This document shows, piece after piece, positions 1 through 8,771 of a stretch of DNA of 56,262 bases. The notes beneath the pieces were generated by a model, which was not told the DNA's origin, did no database searches, and was given only the letters and a program-made list of their open reading frames with translations. Each line of letters starts with the position of its first letter. The first letter of the stretch is position 1. Source of the stretch: UBA995 sp035477115 (GTDB lineage Bacteria; Bacillota; Sulfobacillia; UBA995). Made by a program: the position numbers and the translations under genes. Location: contig DATIKW010000014.1 in assembly GCA_035477115.1 (NCBI GenBank), forward strand, positions 1-56,262, written 5' to 3'.

Positions 1-1
1 G

Positions 2-148
2 GCGGCGCTGGACGCGGTGAACCGCCGCCTGGCCAGAGGGCAGCGCCCGCCCGCGGAAGATAGTTCCGGCAGCACCGAAAGGATGGCCGGCCAGGCCGGC
101 CAGCAGGACCCGGGAAGGGTGAGGCGGAACGAGGACGGAGACCGGTGA
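2..148 (+). CDS. C-terminal end of an unidentified gene (truncated by window edge)
   Basis: An open frame enters from the left edge and runs 48 codons to TGA at 146-148. The tail is rich in Arg, Gln, Gly and Glu and looks disordered, with no motif I recognise. In related genomes the gene upstream of secA is often the hibernation factor hpf/raiA or a flagellar/competence gene, but nothing here supports either. It may also be a chance open frame, because G+C-rich DNA stays open easily. Confidence 0.35.
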   Translation, partial: AALDAVNRRLARGQRPPAEDSSGSTERMAGQAGQQDPGRVRRNEDGDR

Positions 149-236
149 GGGGCGAGGTAATCCATTCCAGACCGGCGGCGTCTCCACAACATCCCGATTG
201 CCCGGCAGGTAAGCGGTCCCCAGCCGAGCGGAGCGC

Positions 237-263
237 CCGGCCGCGATCAGCGGAAGCGGCCGG
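237..263. repeat. Inverted repeat, 8-bp arms, possible terminator hairpin
   Basis: CCGGCCGC at 237-244 is the exact reverse complement of GCGGCCGG at 256-263, with an 11-nt loop. It lies about 90 nt after the stop of the partial gene. There is no T-tract after it, so it would be an atypical terminator if it is one. The rest of 149-422 holds no convincing gene except the tiny frame at 294. Confidence 0.4.
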
Positions 264-293
264 ATCTCGAGCGGAAATGGGGGACGGTTCAAG

Positions 294-371
294 ATGGCGC
301 GCCTGTTGAGGGTTCTTCTGGCTCTGTTGGCTCTGGTATTGGCCGGCGGGGCGAATTTGCAGGTCGGGTGA
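294..371 (+). CDS. Possible 25-residue hydrophobic peptide
   Basis: ATG at 294 opens a 25-codon frame ending at TGA 369-371. The peptide begins Met-Ala-Arg and then has a Leu/Val/Ala-rich stretch, so it resembles a signal peptide or single membrane helix with almost nothing after it. A GGGGGA purine run lies about 13 nt upstream, rather far for a ribosome binding site. It could be a real micro-protein, the relic of an exported protein, or chance. I do not assign a function. Confidence 0.2.
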   Translation: MARLLRVLLALLALVLAGGANLQVG

Positions 372-449
372 TCTGTTGGTCGATTGAGTCACGCTGTCGG
401 TCTGGGATCTATTCATCGATAGGTGTCCGCCGAAGCGGCCGGGGGGACG

Positions 450-1709
450 ATGGCCGATAAGAGCAAGCAGCAGATGATGACGTCCGCCTATCTGTGGTCG
501 GTGACGGCGGCGGGTGTGGCCCTCTTGGCGACGGTGGGTTTTCCCCGGGAGCAAGTGCCGGGGATGCTGTTGTTCGCGGCCATGGTCCTCGTCTCCGAAC
601 TCACCGCCGTCAGCCTGCCCCGGCAGCCGCTGAGCGCCTCGGTCGGCATGGCCCCCATCATCGCCGCGGTGATGCTGTTCGGACCGGCTTCCGCCTGGCT
701 GGCCGCCCTGGCCACCTGGCGGCGGCGGGACCTGGTGGGGAAAGTACCCCTCAGATTGATGCTGTTCAACCGCGGCCAGTTGGCGCTGGCCGCCGGCGGG
801 GCCGGCTGGTTGTTCCTCGCCCTGGGCGGCCGAGTGGGGACGGTCACGGACGGCCCCGAGTTCATCCCCGCCGCCGCCTCCTCCGCTGCTTACCTCGGGA
901 TCAACTTGCTGCTGGTGGCGGCTGCCATACGCCTGCTGCAGGGTTTGCCCTGGCGGACGACGCTGGCCCGGAATGTCCGGCACGTCGCCCCCCAACTGAT
1001 CACCTTGACCAGTCTCGGGGTGCTGTTCGTCATCGCCTACCGGGCGGCGGGGATTGCCGGAGCCTTCCTGGTGGGGGTGCCGCTGCTGCTGATCCGTTAC
1101 GCCCTGCAGCAGTACGTGGACATACGCGCGCTCTTCCTCTCCACGATGAACGGGCTGATGGCGGCCATCGAGGCCAAGGACCCTTACACTCGAGGCCATT
1201 CCAGCCGTACCGCCGCCTATGCCGAGGCCATCGCCCGCGGCCTGAGTTGGCCCGAAGAGAAGATCGAACGGCTCAGGTATGCCTGCGTGCTCCATGATAT
1301 CGGCAAGATCAGCATCGCCGACGCGATCCTGAAGAAGCCGGCGAAGCTGACCGCGGAGGAGTACGAGCAACAGAAACCGCATCCCACCATCGGGGCGGAA
1401 ATCGTCGGTTCGGCCGGCCCACTCGCGCAAGAGGCGGAATGGATCCGCCACCATCATGAACGCTGGGACGGCACCGGCTATCCGGAGGGGTTACAGGGTG
1501 AAGCCATCCCCGCCGGTTCCCGCATCATCGCCGTGGCCGACGCTTTCGACGCCATGACTTCCGCCCGCCCCTACCGGCCGGCCATGGATGTCGCGTCCGT
1601 CCTCGCCGTGCTGTCGGAAGAGGCGGGGCGGCAGTTTGACGCGGCGGCGGTGGCGGCATTCCTGGAGGCGGTGCCCCGGTTGGACCTGTCGGGGAAAGGG
1701 GGGATTTAG
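450..1709 (+). CDS. Membrane-anchored HD-GYP domain phosphohydrolase
   Basis: About 419 residues. The N-terminal half (about 1-225) is made of several hydrophobic helices and looks like an integral-membrane sensory module. The C-terminal half is an HD-GYP domain: the metal-binding HDIGKI motif, a KPHPTIGAEI stretch and HHHERWDGTGYP are all intact. HD-GYP enzymes hydrolyse cyclic di-GMP or related dinucleotides at a di- or tri-metal centre, so this is probably a membrane-tethered second-messenger phosphodiesterase facing the cytoplasm. I chose ATG 450, just after a GGGGGG run; GTG 423 in the same frame is an alternative adding nine residues. The DUF5317 gene starts 4 nt after the stop, so the two are probably co-transcribed and perhaps work together. 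The signal sensed and the exact substrate cannot be read from the sequence. Confidence 0.85.
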   Translation: MADKSKQQMMTSAYLWSVTAAGVALLATVGFPREQVPGMLLFAAMVLVSELTAVSLPRQPLSASVGMAPIIAAVMLFGPASAWLAALATWRRRDLVGKVPLRLMLFNRGQLALAAGGAGWLFLALGGRVGTVTDGPEFIPAAASSAAYLGINLLLVAAAIRLLQGLPWRTTLARNVRHVAPQLITLTSLGVLFVIAYRAAGIAGAFLVGVPLLLIRYALQQYVDIRALFLSTMNGLMAAIEAKDPYTRGHSSRTAAYAEAIARGLSWPEEKIERLRYACVLHDIGKISIADAILKKPAKLTAEEYEQQKPHPTIGAEIVGSAGPLAQEAEWIRHHHERWDGTGYPEGLQGEAIPAGSRIIAVADAFDAMTSARPYRPAMDVASVLAVLSEEAGRQFDAAAVAAFLEAVPRLDLSGKGGI

Positions 1710-1713
1710 CCCC

Positions 1714-2289
1714 GTGCTCATATACTCGGTGCTCATCTCGGTGGCGATCGGCCTGCTACGGGGAGGGCGATTGGGGCGGCTGGCCGACGCCCCCCTGCGG
1801 CTGGTACCGGTGATCTTCCTCGCCCTGCTCCTTCGGGTGTCGCTGCACATCCCCGCGACCGCCCGGCTGCCGGTGGTGACGGCCGCGGCCGGCGCCATCT
1901 TCATCGCCTCTTATCTCCTCCTGCTGGGGACTATCCTGGCCAACCGGCGGCTGCCCGGGATGCCCTGGATGGGTGGCGGGGCCGCCCTCAACTTCGCCGT
2001 CATCGCCGCCAACGGGATGAAGATGCCGGTGTGCGCCGAAGCCCTGGGACGGGCGGACCTCGGGCACGTGCAGGAACCCTTGGCTGCCGGGGCGCTGCTC
2101 ACTCACGAGTTGCTCACCGAAGCGAGCCCTCTCCCCTTCCTGGCCGACATCTTCGTCCTGCCCACACCTTTTCCGCGGCCCACAGTCTTCAGCTTCGGCG
2201 ATGGACTGCTGGTCCTCGGCTCGTTCATCCTGGTGCAGAGCTTGATGTTGGGCAAGGTCAAGCCAACGGCGCGGTCCGCCGCGGGTTGA
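1714..2289 (+). CDS. DUF5317 family membrane protein
   Basis: 191 residues from GTG 1714, which follows a G-rich purine run at 1697-1703. Four or five hydrophobic helices are visible: the N-terminus, about 30-45, about 50-68, a Gly/Ala-rich segment near 85-100 and the C-terminus near 165-182. Conserved-looking features are the GGAALNFAVIAANGMKMPV stretch and the FLADIFVLPTPFP stretch, which fit the DUF5317 family as I know it. The function of this family is unknown. It follows the HD-GYP gene after 4 nt, a pairing I recall from other Bacillota, so it may be a partner of that sensor. The gene ends 49 nt before secA, within which the secA promoter lies. Confidence 0.7.
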   Translation: MLIYSVLISVAIGLLRGGRLGRLADAPLRLVPVIFLALLLRVSLHIPATARLPVVTAAAGAIFIASYLLLLGTILANRRLPGMPWMGGGAALNFAVIAANGMKMPVCAEALGRADLGHVQEPLAAGALLTHELLTEASPLPFLADIFVLPTPFPRPTVFSFGDGLLVLGSFILVQSLMLGKVKPTARSAAG

Positions 2290-2302
2290 CATAACTCCCG
2301 GA

Positions 2303-2331
2303 TTGAAGCCCCTGAGCAGACGTGTTAGAAT
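2303..2331 (+). promoter_or_regulatory. Predicted sigma-A promoter of secA, leaderless layout
   Basis: TTGAAG at 2303-2308 and TAGAAT at 2326-2331 are separated by exactly 17 nt, and the -10 is preceded by TG-T (extended -10). Transcription would start about 7 nt after the -10 box, at or next to the secA ATG at 2338. No Shine-Dalgarno sequence lies before that ATG. The sequence therefore suggests a leaderless secA mRNA. A TTGACA at 2286-2291 is too far from the -10 to be its partner. Confidence 0.6.
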
Positions 2332-2337
2332 CCCATC

Positions 2338-5031
2338 ATGTTGAAGACGCTGTCGCGGATGGTCTTGGGCGACTACAATGCGCGCGTGCTGAAGCGGGTG
2401 ACCCCGCTGGTGCAGGCGGTCAATGAGCGGGAACCGGCGTTCCGCGCCAGGTCGGACGAGGAACTCCGAGCGGTGACATTGGATCTGCGCCGACGCGCGG
2501 AACAGGGCGATCCGCTGGACTCCTTGCTCCCCGATGCCTTCGCCGCCGTGCGCGAGGCGTCGATGCGGATGCTGGGCCAACGGCACTTCGACGTACAGGT
2601 ACTCGGCGGCATCGTCTTGCACCAGGGGAACATCGCCGAGATGAAGACGGGCGAAGGCAAGACCCTGGCGGCCACCATGCCGGCATATCTGAATGCCTTG
2701 GGCGGCCGGGGCGTCCATGTGGTCACGGTCAATGACTACTTGGCTCGGCGCGACGCGGAATGGATGGGCCAGATCTATCACCATCTCGGCCTGTCGGTCG
2801 GGCTCATCGTCCATGGTCTCAGCTATGCCGACCGCCAGGCGGCATACCGCGCCGACATCGTCTACGGCACCAACAATGAGTTCGGCTTCGACTATCTGCG
2901 GGACAACATGGTCACCCATCGCGACGATATGGTCCAGGGATTCCTCGAGTTCGCCATCGTCGACGAGGTCGACAGCATCCTGATCGACGAGGCCCGTACC
3001 CCGCTGATCATCTCCGGTCCGGCCGAGCAGTCCACCGAGTTCTATCAACGTTTCGCGAAGATCGTGCCCCGGCTGCGGGAAGACGAAGACTACACGGTGG
3101 AAGAGAAGGCCCACAGCGTCGCCCCCACTGAGGCCGGGGTGGCCAAGGTGGAGAAGCTGCTGGGCGTGCCCAGCCTTTTCGACCACGAGACCATGGATCT
3201 GTCTCGCTACCTGTATAATGCCTTGAAGGCTCACGTCCTCATGAAACGCGACCATCAGTACGTGGTCAAGGACGGCGAGATCGTCATCGTGGACGACTTC
3301 ACCGGCCGGCTGATGTTCGGCCGCCGCTATTCCGACGGCCTGCACCAGGCGATCGAGGCCAAGGAAGGAGTCAAGGTGCGCCGGGAGAGCCAGACGCTGG
3401 CCACCATAACCCTGCAAAACTACTTCCGGATGTATCGCAAGCTCGCCGGGATGACGGGGACGGCGGCCACGGAAGAGGAGGAGTTCCGTCGCATCTATGG
3501 GATGGATGTCGTCGCCATCCCGACCAACGAGCCGATGATCCGGGCGGACCACGCCGACGTCGTTTACCGCAACGAGCGGGGCAAGTTCGATGCGGTGGCG
3601 GAAGAAGTGGCCGAGGGCCATCGCCGCGGACAGCCGGTGTTGCTGGGCACCATCTCCATCGAAAAGTCGGAGCGCCTGAGCGACGTATTGCGCCGCCGCG
3701 GCATCCCCCACCAGGTGCTGAACGCCAAGCACCACGATCGCGAGGCGGAGATCATCGCCCAGGCCGGACGCATGCAAGCGGTCACCATCGCCACCAATAT
3801 GGCCGGGCGCGGCACCGACATCATGTTGGGGGGGAACCCCGAGTATCTCGCGAGGCAACGCTTGCGAGCGGAAGGACCTTCCCCGGCCCTGGTGGCCCGG
3901 GCGGTGGCGGAGCCGGGCGATTCCCCCGACCCGGAGACCCAGGCCGTCCGCTCCCGCTACCGGGAGATCCTGGGGGAACTCAAGATCCAAGCCGCTCGGG
4001 AGCACCAGCAAGTGGTGGACTTGGGCGGCCTGCACATCATCGGCACGGAACGGCACGAAGCGCGACGCATCGATAACCAGCTAAGGGGACGGGCCGGCCG
4101 CCAGGGCGATCCGGGATCATCCCGCTTCTACATCTCGCTCGAAGATGACTTGATGCGCCTTTTCGGTTCCGAGAACATCATGGGGCTGCTCGATCGGCTG
4201 GGCTTCGAAGAAGATCAGCCCATCGAGCACAACCTGATCAGCCGGGCGATCGAGAACGCCCAGAAGAAGGTGGAAGCCCGCAACTTCAGCACCCGCCGTC
4301 ACGTCCTGGAGTACGACGACGTGATGAACAAGCAGCGCGAGGTCATCTACGAGCAGCGCCGCCACGTGCTGCGAGGCGGGGACCTTCAAGACGCGGTACG
4401 GAAGCTCATCCATGATCTGATCGAGCGCATGCTCGACCTCTACTGCCCGAAGCGGGCTCACCCCGAGGAGTGGGACTTCGCCGGCCTGCTCGAGTACGCG
4501 GACACCTTCTTCCCCGCCGACCCGCCGTGGCAGCCCGCGGACTTCGCCGCGCTGGACCGGGAAGGAGTGCAGGAGAAACTCGTCATGCTGGCCGACCAGC
4601 TCTACCGGCGCCGCGAGGAGACGCTGGGCGGCGACCTGATGCGCGAGCTGGAGAGGGCGGTAATGCTACGGGTGGTCGATCAGAAGTGGATGGCCCACCT
4701 CGACGCCATGGACGATCTGCGGGAAGGAGTGGGGCTCCGCGCGTACGGCCAGCAAGACCCGTTGATCGAGTACAAGCGAGAAGCCTTCGACATGTTCCAG
4801 GAAATGGTCCGGGGTATCCAGGAAGATACGGTGCGCTACCTCTTCCGAGTCAACGTCGCGCGGCAGAGTACGCCCCGGCGGATGACGGCCGGCAAGCCTT
4901 CCGCCGGCGGCGAGCAGCCCGCCGGGGCGCGGCCGGTGCCGGCGAGCCCGGTTCGGTCGGAAGGAAAGGTGGGGCGCAACGACCCTTGTCCCTGCGGCAG
5001 CGGCAAGAAATACAAGAAGTGCTGCGGATAG
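2338..5031 (+). CDS. secA: Preprotein translocase ATPase SecA
   Basis: 897 residues, normal for the family. SecA is the cytosolic/membrane-peripheral ATPase that drives unfolded preproteins through SecYEG. Visible features are the N-terminal nucleotide-binding Walker A (MKTGEGKTLAA), a Walker B-like FAIVDEVDSILIDEARTP region, the preprotein cross-linking domain after it, the second helicase motor domain with NMAGRGTDIMLGGNPEY, and the QLRGRAGRQGDPG motif VI. The C-terminus has the SEC-C zinc motif CPCGSGKKYKKCC (C-x-C-x8-C-C) used to bind SecB or ribosomes and lipids. It is preceded by a Pro/Ala/Gly-rich linker. The start ATG 2338 fits the family N-terminus and sits at the predicted transcription start. 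prfB follows after 15 nt, as in B. subtilis. Confidence 0.98.
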   Translation: MLKTLSRMVLGDYNARVLKRVTPLVQAVNEREPAFRARSDEELRAVTLDLRRRAEQGDPLDSLLPDAFAAVREASMRMLGQRHFDVQVLGGIVLHQGNIAEMKTGEGKTLAATMPAYLNALGGRGVHVVTVNDYLARRDAEWMGQIYHHLGLSVGLIVHGLSYADRQAAYRADIVYGTNNEFGFDYLRDNMVTHRDDMVQGFLEFAIVDEVDSILIDEARTPLIISGPAEQSTEFYQRFAKIVPRLREDEDYTVEEKAHSVAPTEAGVAKVEKLLGVPSLFDHETMDLSRYLYNALKAHVLMKRDHQYVVKDGEIVIVDDFTGRLMFGRRYSDGLHQAIEAKEGVKVRRESQTLATITLQNYFRMYRKLAGMTGTAATEEEEFRRIYGMDVVAIPTNEPMIRADHADVVYRNERGKFDAVAEEVAEGHRRGQPVLLGTISIEKSERLSDVLRRRGIPHQVLNAKHHDREAEIIAQAGRMQAVTIATNMAGRGTDIMLGGNPEYLARQRLRAEGPSPALVARAVAEPGDSPDPETQAVRSRYREILGELKIQAAREHQQVVDLGGLHIIGTERHEARRIDNQLRGRAGRQGDPGSSRFYISLEDDLMRLFGSENIMGLLDRLGFEEDQPIEHNLISRAIENAQKKVEARNFSTRRHVLEYDDVMNKQREVIYEQRRHVLRGGDLQDAVRKLIHDLIERMLDLYCPKRAHPEEWDFAGLLEYADTFFPADPPWQPADFAALDREGVQEKLVMLADQLYRRREETLGGDLMRELERAVMLRVVDQKWMAHLDAMDDLREGVGLRAYGQQDPLIEYKREAFDMFQEMVRGIQEDTVRYLFRVNVARQSTPRRMTAGKPSAGGEQPAGARPVPASPVRSEGKVGRNDPCPCGSGKKYKKCCG

Positions 5032-5046
5032 GAGTGCAACTCGATC

Positions 5047-6160
5047 ATGTATGAAGAGATACGCCGGGGACTGACGGCGGCGGCCATGCGGCTCCAGGAA
5101 ATGGGGGACTCCCTTTGACCTCGCGGGGCAGGAGGCGCGGGTCGCGGCCATTGAGTCGGCCATGGGCGGTCAGGGATTCTGGGATGACCGGGAAGCGGCA
5201 CGGCTGCTGGTGGAGGAACTGCGAGGCCTGAAGGGGCGGCTTGAGCGGTATCGGTTGCTGGAGCGGATGGCCGGAGACTTACAGGCGCTCGTGGAACTGG
5301 GGGAGGAGACCACTGACCCGTCGCTGCTCGCCGAGGCCGGCGGCGAACTCAGGCTGCTCCAGCGCAAGCTCGACGAGTTGGACCTGATCACCTTGCTCAA
5401 TGGGGATTACGACGGACGTAACGCCATCCTCACCTTGCACGCGGGGGCGGGCGGCAAGGACGCGCAGGATTGGGTGGAGATCCTGGGTCGCATGTACAGC
5501 CGGTGGGCGGAGGATCACGACTACCGGGTAACCATCCTGGATCGCCAGGAAGGGGAGGAAGCGGGGCTCAAGAGCCTCACCCTGCAGATCGCAGGCGCGA
5601 ACGCCTACGGATTCCTCAAGGCGGAGAAAGGCGTGCACCGGCTGGTCCGAATTTCCCCCTTCGACTCCTCGGGTCGCCGGCACACCTCCTTCGCTTCGGC
5701 AGATGTCGTGCCGGAGATCGAGGACGATGTGGAGGTCGATTTGAATCCCGATGACTTGCGGGTGGACACTTTCCGCTCGGGGGGCGCCGGAGGCCAGCAC
5801 GTGAACAAGACGGACTCGGCCGTCCGCATCACTCATCTGCCGACCGGCCTGGTGGTGAGCTGCCAGAATGAACGCTCGCAACATGCTAACCGGGAGACCG
5901 CCCTCCGCATCCTCAAGTCGCGCCTTCTGGAACTAAAACGCCGGCAACAGGAGGAGGAGTTGGCCCGGCTGCGGGGCGAACAACTAGAAATCGCCTGGGG
6001 AAGCCAGATCCGTTCCTACGTGTTTCAGCCGTATACCCTGGTCAAGGACCACCGTACGGGTGAGGAACGGGGCAATCTGCAGGCGGTCCTGGACGGCGAC
6101 GTGGACGGGTTCATCTATGCTTACCTGAGAGGACAGGTCAAACAAGGACGCTCCGGTTAG
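5047..6160 (+). CDS. prfB: Peptide chain release factor 2 (programmed +1 frameshift)
   Basis: RF2 recognises UGA and UAA and triggers peptide release. Translation from ATG 5047 runs 23 codons to an in-frame TGA at 5116-5118 inside CTT TGA C. A +1 slip there continues as Asp-Leu-Ala in the frame that ends at 6160, giving about 370 residues, the normal RF2 length. The SPF tripeptide that reads the stop codon is present (RISPFDSSG), as is the catalytic GGQ loop (SGGAGGQHVNKTD). Without the slip only a 23-residue peptide would be made, which is the known autoregulation: low RF2 favours frameshifting. An AGGAG overlapping the secA stop serves as ribosome binding site. It is followed 11 nt later by the DUF2993 gene. 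Confidence 0.96.
5103..5119 (+). other. RF2 programmed frameshift site
   Basis: GGGGG at 5103-5107 is the internal Shine-Dalgarno-like element and CTT TGA C at 5113-5119 is the slippery Leu codon, stop codon and following C. The gap between the G-run and CTT is 5 nt, against 3 nt in the well-studied E. coli site. The slip moves tRNA-Leu from CUU to UUU and skips one T. Confidence 0.9.
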
Positions 6161-6171
6161 GAGGGGTTAGG

Positions 6172-6879
6172 ATGGCACGCCGACTGGCGATCGCCCTGGT
6201 TCTGGTGCTCGTGGTGGTAGGCCTCGCCCAGATCTTCCTGCCGCGCATCGTCGCGCAGGGATTGGAGGTCGGGCTGGCCGGAATGCTCGGCGGCGAACCC
6301 GAGGTGCGCCTGCGGGCATATCCCGCTCTGCGGCTGCTCCTCGGCCGCATCGATGAGCTGACGGTAGAGACGCATCTCGTGGAAACCGGGGCCCTGGTGT
6401 TCGATACCTTCAGCAGCACCCTCGAAGACCTGGCAATCAACCTGCGGGCGTTGCTGGCCGACCGTACCCTGGTCGTGGAACGGGTCGGCCGGCAGGAAGC
6501 GACCATCCGCATTTCCCAGGACAGCCTCAGACGTTATCTGGCGGCTGCCGTCCCTCGGCTCCAGCGCCCCGAGGTTCTCCTGGAACAGGGCAGGGCCCGC
6601 TTCCAGGGCCAGGTTCTGCTGGCGGGACGCGCCGTCACCCTGACCATCGAAGGCGCCTTCGCCTTCCCGCCCGACGATCGGTCTCGGGTGGTGTTCAACC
6701 CCACCCGCATGCAGATGGACGGGCTGGTCATGGAGGTCGACCGCTTGCCCGAGTTCCTGAGACTGCTCGGGGGCCCGGAACTGTTCATCGATCTCGCCCG
6801 TTTCCCGCTCCCCCTGCGCGGCACTGAGGTGCGGATGGAGCCGGGCTGGCTGATCATCACCGGCGAGGCGGCCGAGTGA
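6172..6879 (+). CDS. DUF2993 (LmeA-like) exported or membrane-anchored protein
   Basis: 235 residues. An N-terminal hydrophobic helix (about 5-24) acts as signal anchor, and the rest is an exported globular domain with the alternating hydrophobic beta pattern of DUF2993, related to lipid-binding tubular folds. In mycobacteria a family member, LmeA, affects lipomannan elongation and binds lipid; whether that applies here is unknown. AGGAGG at 6160-6165 precedes ATG 6172. The stop overlaps the next start as GTGA at 6876-6879, so it is translationally coupled to the DUF5693 gene. Position in an envelope gene block suggests a role in lipid or wall-polymer handling on the outer face of the membrane. 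Confidence 0.7.
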   Translation: MARRLAIALVLVLVVVGLAQIFLPRIVAQGLEVGLAGMLGGEPEVRLRAYPALRLLLGRIDELTVETHLVETGALVFDTFSSTLEDLAINLRALLADRTLVVERVGRQEATIRISQDSLRRYLAAAVPRLQRPEVLLEQGRARFQGQVLLAGRAVTLTIEGAFAFPPDDRSRVVFNPTRMQMDGLVMEVDRLPEFLRLLGGPELFIDLARFPLPLRGTEVRMEPGWLIITGEAAE

Positions 6880-8771
6880 TACGGTACCGTGCCGCCGCCG
6901 TCCTCCTGATACTGGGCGTCGCGACCGCGGGCGCGGTGGCCTACCGCCGCGAGCGGACCTTGGCCGCCCCTCGGGAGGTGGAGGTGGTCCTGGACTACGC
7001 CGCCGCAGTGATGGTCGCCGGGGACCTGGGGGTTGAGCCCCGGGCCTTGCTTGAGGACCTGGCTGCCGAAGGCGGGACCGCGTTGGGCATCTCCGAAGTG
7101 AGCATGGCCGACTTGCCGTACCGGCCCTGGGTCACCGTGTATCACGGTCACGAACTGCTCCGCCCAGGCGGCCGGCCCGGCGACCACCTGGGGATGGCCG
7201 AGCGAGTGTTGCGGGCCCATGGGCTATTTGAGCCTTGGTACACTTACATCCTGGTCGGCGACCCGGCCTTCGCCGCCTTCCTGGCCGAGGGGGCGACTCG
7301 TCGGCTGGGTCCTGACCGGGTACGCATGCTGGAGATATGGGGCGGAACTCAGGCTATCGTGCTGCGCGGGGTTCCCACTCGGCCGCGGCCCGACCCCCGC
7401 CGCCCCGAGCGAGACATCCGGGAACCGGATTTGCGGTTTGGCTTCTGGCCCGGGGACTTCGTTTTGGCCAGGGAGTTGGGTCTTGCCCCCGTGGCCCTCC
7501 TCACCGAGGACCCACGACTGGGGTCCGGTGATCTCGAGCACCTGCTCGGTCCCGTGGCCCGGCTGGACGTGGACGTGATCTTCCTGTCCGGGGATATTGT
7601 CTGGGGGTATGGTGACGAGGGACGGCTCGCCGCAGCGGCCCGCGTCCACCGGCGGTGGGGTCTGCACCCGGCGAGCCTGGCTCCCGGGGAGCAGCCCGGG
7701 TTTGCCGACCTGGCGGCGGCCGTCGACTACCAGGGGCTTCGGTTCCAGAAGCACCGGGCGGGCGACCCGCTGGAAGAAGCCGCCGCCGCCATGGCCCGGA
7801 ATCGTCCCCGCGGACTGCACTTCGTCCCCGCCCTCTTTCCGGGTCCGGCGGAGGCCACTCGGGAAGGAAATCGTCAAGCACTGCGGGAGCTGGTCGCGGC
7901 CATGTACCGTCACGGCTACCGGCCGGGACCGGCGCGGGCCCTGGCCCCCTATCGGCTTCCGCCCGGATCGGCTGCGATCCTGGGAGGAGCGGTGGCCGCG
8001 GCGGTCTTCGGGGCGATCGGGGCGGCAGCCGGCTGGTTGGGGCGCAAGCGGCCGGGGCTGGCGTCGCTGCTGGTCGGGGCGGCTGTGGCTGCCGCGCTGG
8101 GTTACAGCTGGCCCGGCGCCGGCCGAGAAGCCCTGGCCTTCCTCGCCGCCGTCAGCTTCCCGGTCTGGGTTGTCCTTGAGGTCCTGGCGGCGACGCGCAG
8201 GGACGGGGGGGGCCGTCCGAGGCTCAGGCGCGCCGCGCTGCTGGCCGTCGCGGCCACGGCGGGCACGGCGGCCGCCGGCCTCCTTGCTCGAGCCCTCCTG
8301 GCCGATACCGCTTATGCCCTGGAGGTCCGTTCCTTCCCCGCCGCCTGGGCCGCCGCGGCCCTCCCGCTCCTCGCGATCCTCGCCCTTACGGGTGCGGGCA
8401 ACGTGGGGAGCATCGCCCGGCGGGAACTGAGCCACGGAGACCTGCTATTGGGCACGGGCGGGTTGGCGGCAGGGGTGCTGCTGGCCGCCAGCCAGGCTGG
8501 CCCGGTCAGCCCGATTCAGTTCCTGGCCGGCCATCCCGCGCTGGTCGTCGGCCTCGCCGTGCCGGGGGCAGCCAAGGCATGGCCGGCGGCCTTTGGCCTT
8601 CTCGTCGCCGCCGGCCAGGTATCAGTACTCAACGGCTTCACCAATTTCTGGGTCCCCGTGTCCGAGGTCTTGCAGCGGACGGGAGGCGGCCTGGTACTCG
8701 GCGTGGCCTTGGGCCTGGGCGGTGCCCTGGCCTGGCGGCGTTACGACCGGGAGAGAGGGGATGTCCCGTGA
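6876..8771 (+). CDS. DUF5693 family polytopic membrane protein (copy 1, divergent)
   Basis: 631 residues from GTG 6876. An N-terminal membrane anchor is followed by an extracytoplasmic domain of about 330 residues with alternating beta/alpha character, then a C-terminal region with about eight hydrophobic helices from about residue 365. The beginning of the domain (VEVVLDYAAAVMVAGDLGV, then a stretch ending in LGISEVSMADL) matches the same positions of the next gene (VELVLDREEAAILARTLGM), so the two are tandem paralogs. DUF5693 proteins have no established function; they commonly sit beside csaB and wecG/tagA, as here. Both ends overlap neighbours by a GTGA, implying one operon. This copy has drifted more from the family pattern, especially in the middle of its soluble domain. 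Confidence 0.7.
   Translation: MIRYRAAAVLLILGVATAGAVAYRRERTLAAPREVEVVLDYAAAVMVAGDLGVEPRALLEDLAAEGGTALGISEVSMADLPYRPWVTVYHGHELLRPGGRPGDHLGMAERVLRAHGLFEPWYTYILVGDPAFAAFLAEGATRRLGPDRVRMLEIWGGTQAIVLRGVPTRPRPDPRRPERDIREPDLRFGFWPGDFVLARELGLAPVALLTEDPRLGSGDLEHLLGPVARLDVDVIFLSGDIVWGYGDEGRLAAAARVHRRWGLHPASLAPGEQPGFADLAAAVDYQGLRFQKHRAGDPLEEAAAAMARNRPRGLHFVPALFPGPAEATREGNRQALRELVAAMYRHGYRPGPARALAPYRLPPGSAAILGGAVAAAVFGAIGAAAGWLGRKRPGLASLLVGAAVAAALGYSWPGAGREALAFLAAVSFPVWVVLEVLAATRRDGGGRPRLRRAALLAVAATAGTAAAGLLARALLADTAYALEVRSFPAAWAAAALPLLAILALTGAGNVGSIARRELSHGDLLLGTGGLAAGVLLAASQAGPVSPIQFLAGHPALVVGLAVPGAAKAWPAAFGLLVAAGQVSVLNGFTNFWVPVSEVLQRTGGGLVLGVALGLGGALAWRRYDRERGDVP

Noticed and set aside
149..422. A c-di-GMP riboswitch upstream of the HD-GYP gene
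   Set aside because: I could not find the conserved core or tetraloop/receptor elements of GEMM-I or GEMM-II in this stretch.
2286..2291. TTGACA as the -35 box of secA
   Set aside because: It is 34 nt from the -10 TAGAAT, too far; TTGAAG at 2303-2308 has the correct 17-nt spacing.
1756..4056. A long open frame (766 codons) on the minus strand across secA
   Set aside because: It is antisense to the well-conserved secA, has low-complexity His/Gly/Arg-rich composition and no family motif. Such open antisense frames are an effect of G+C-rich codon usage.
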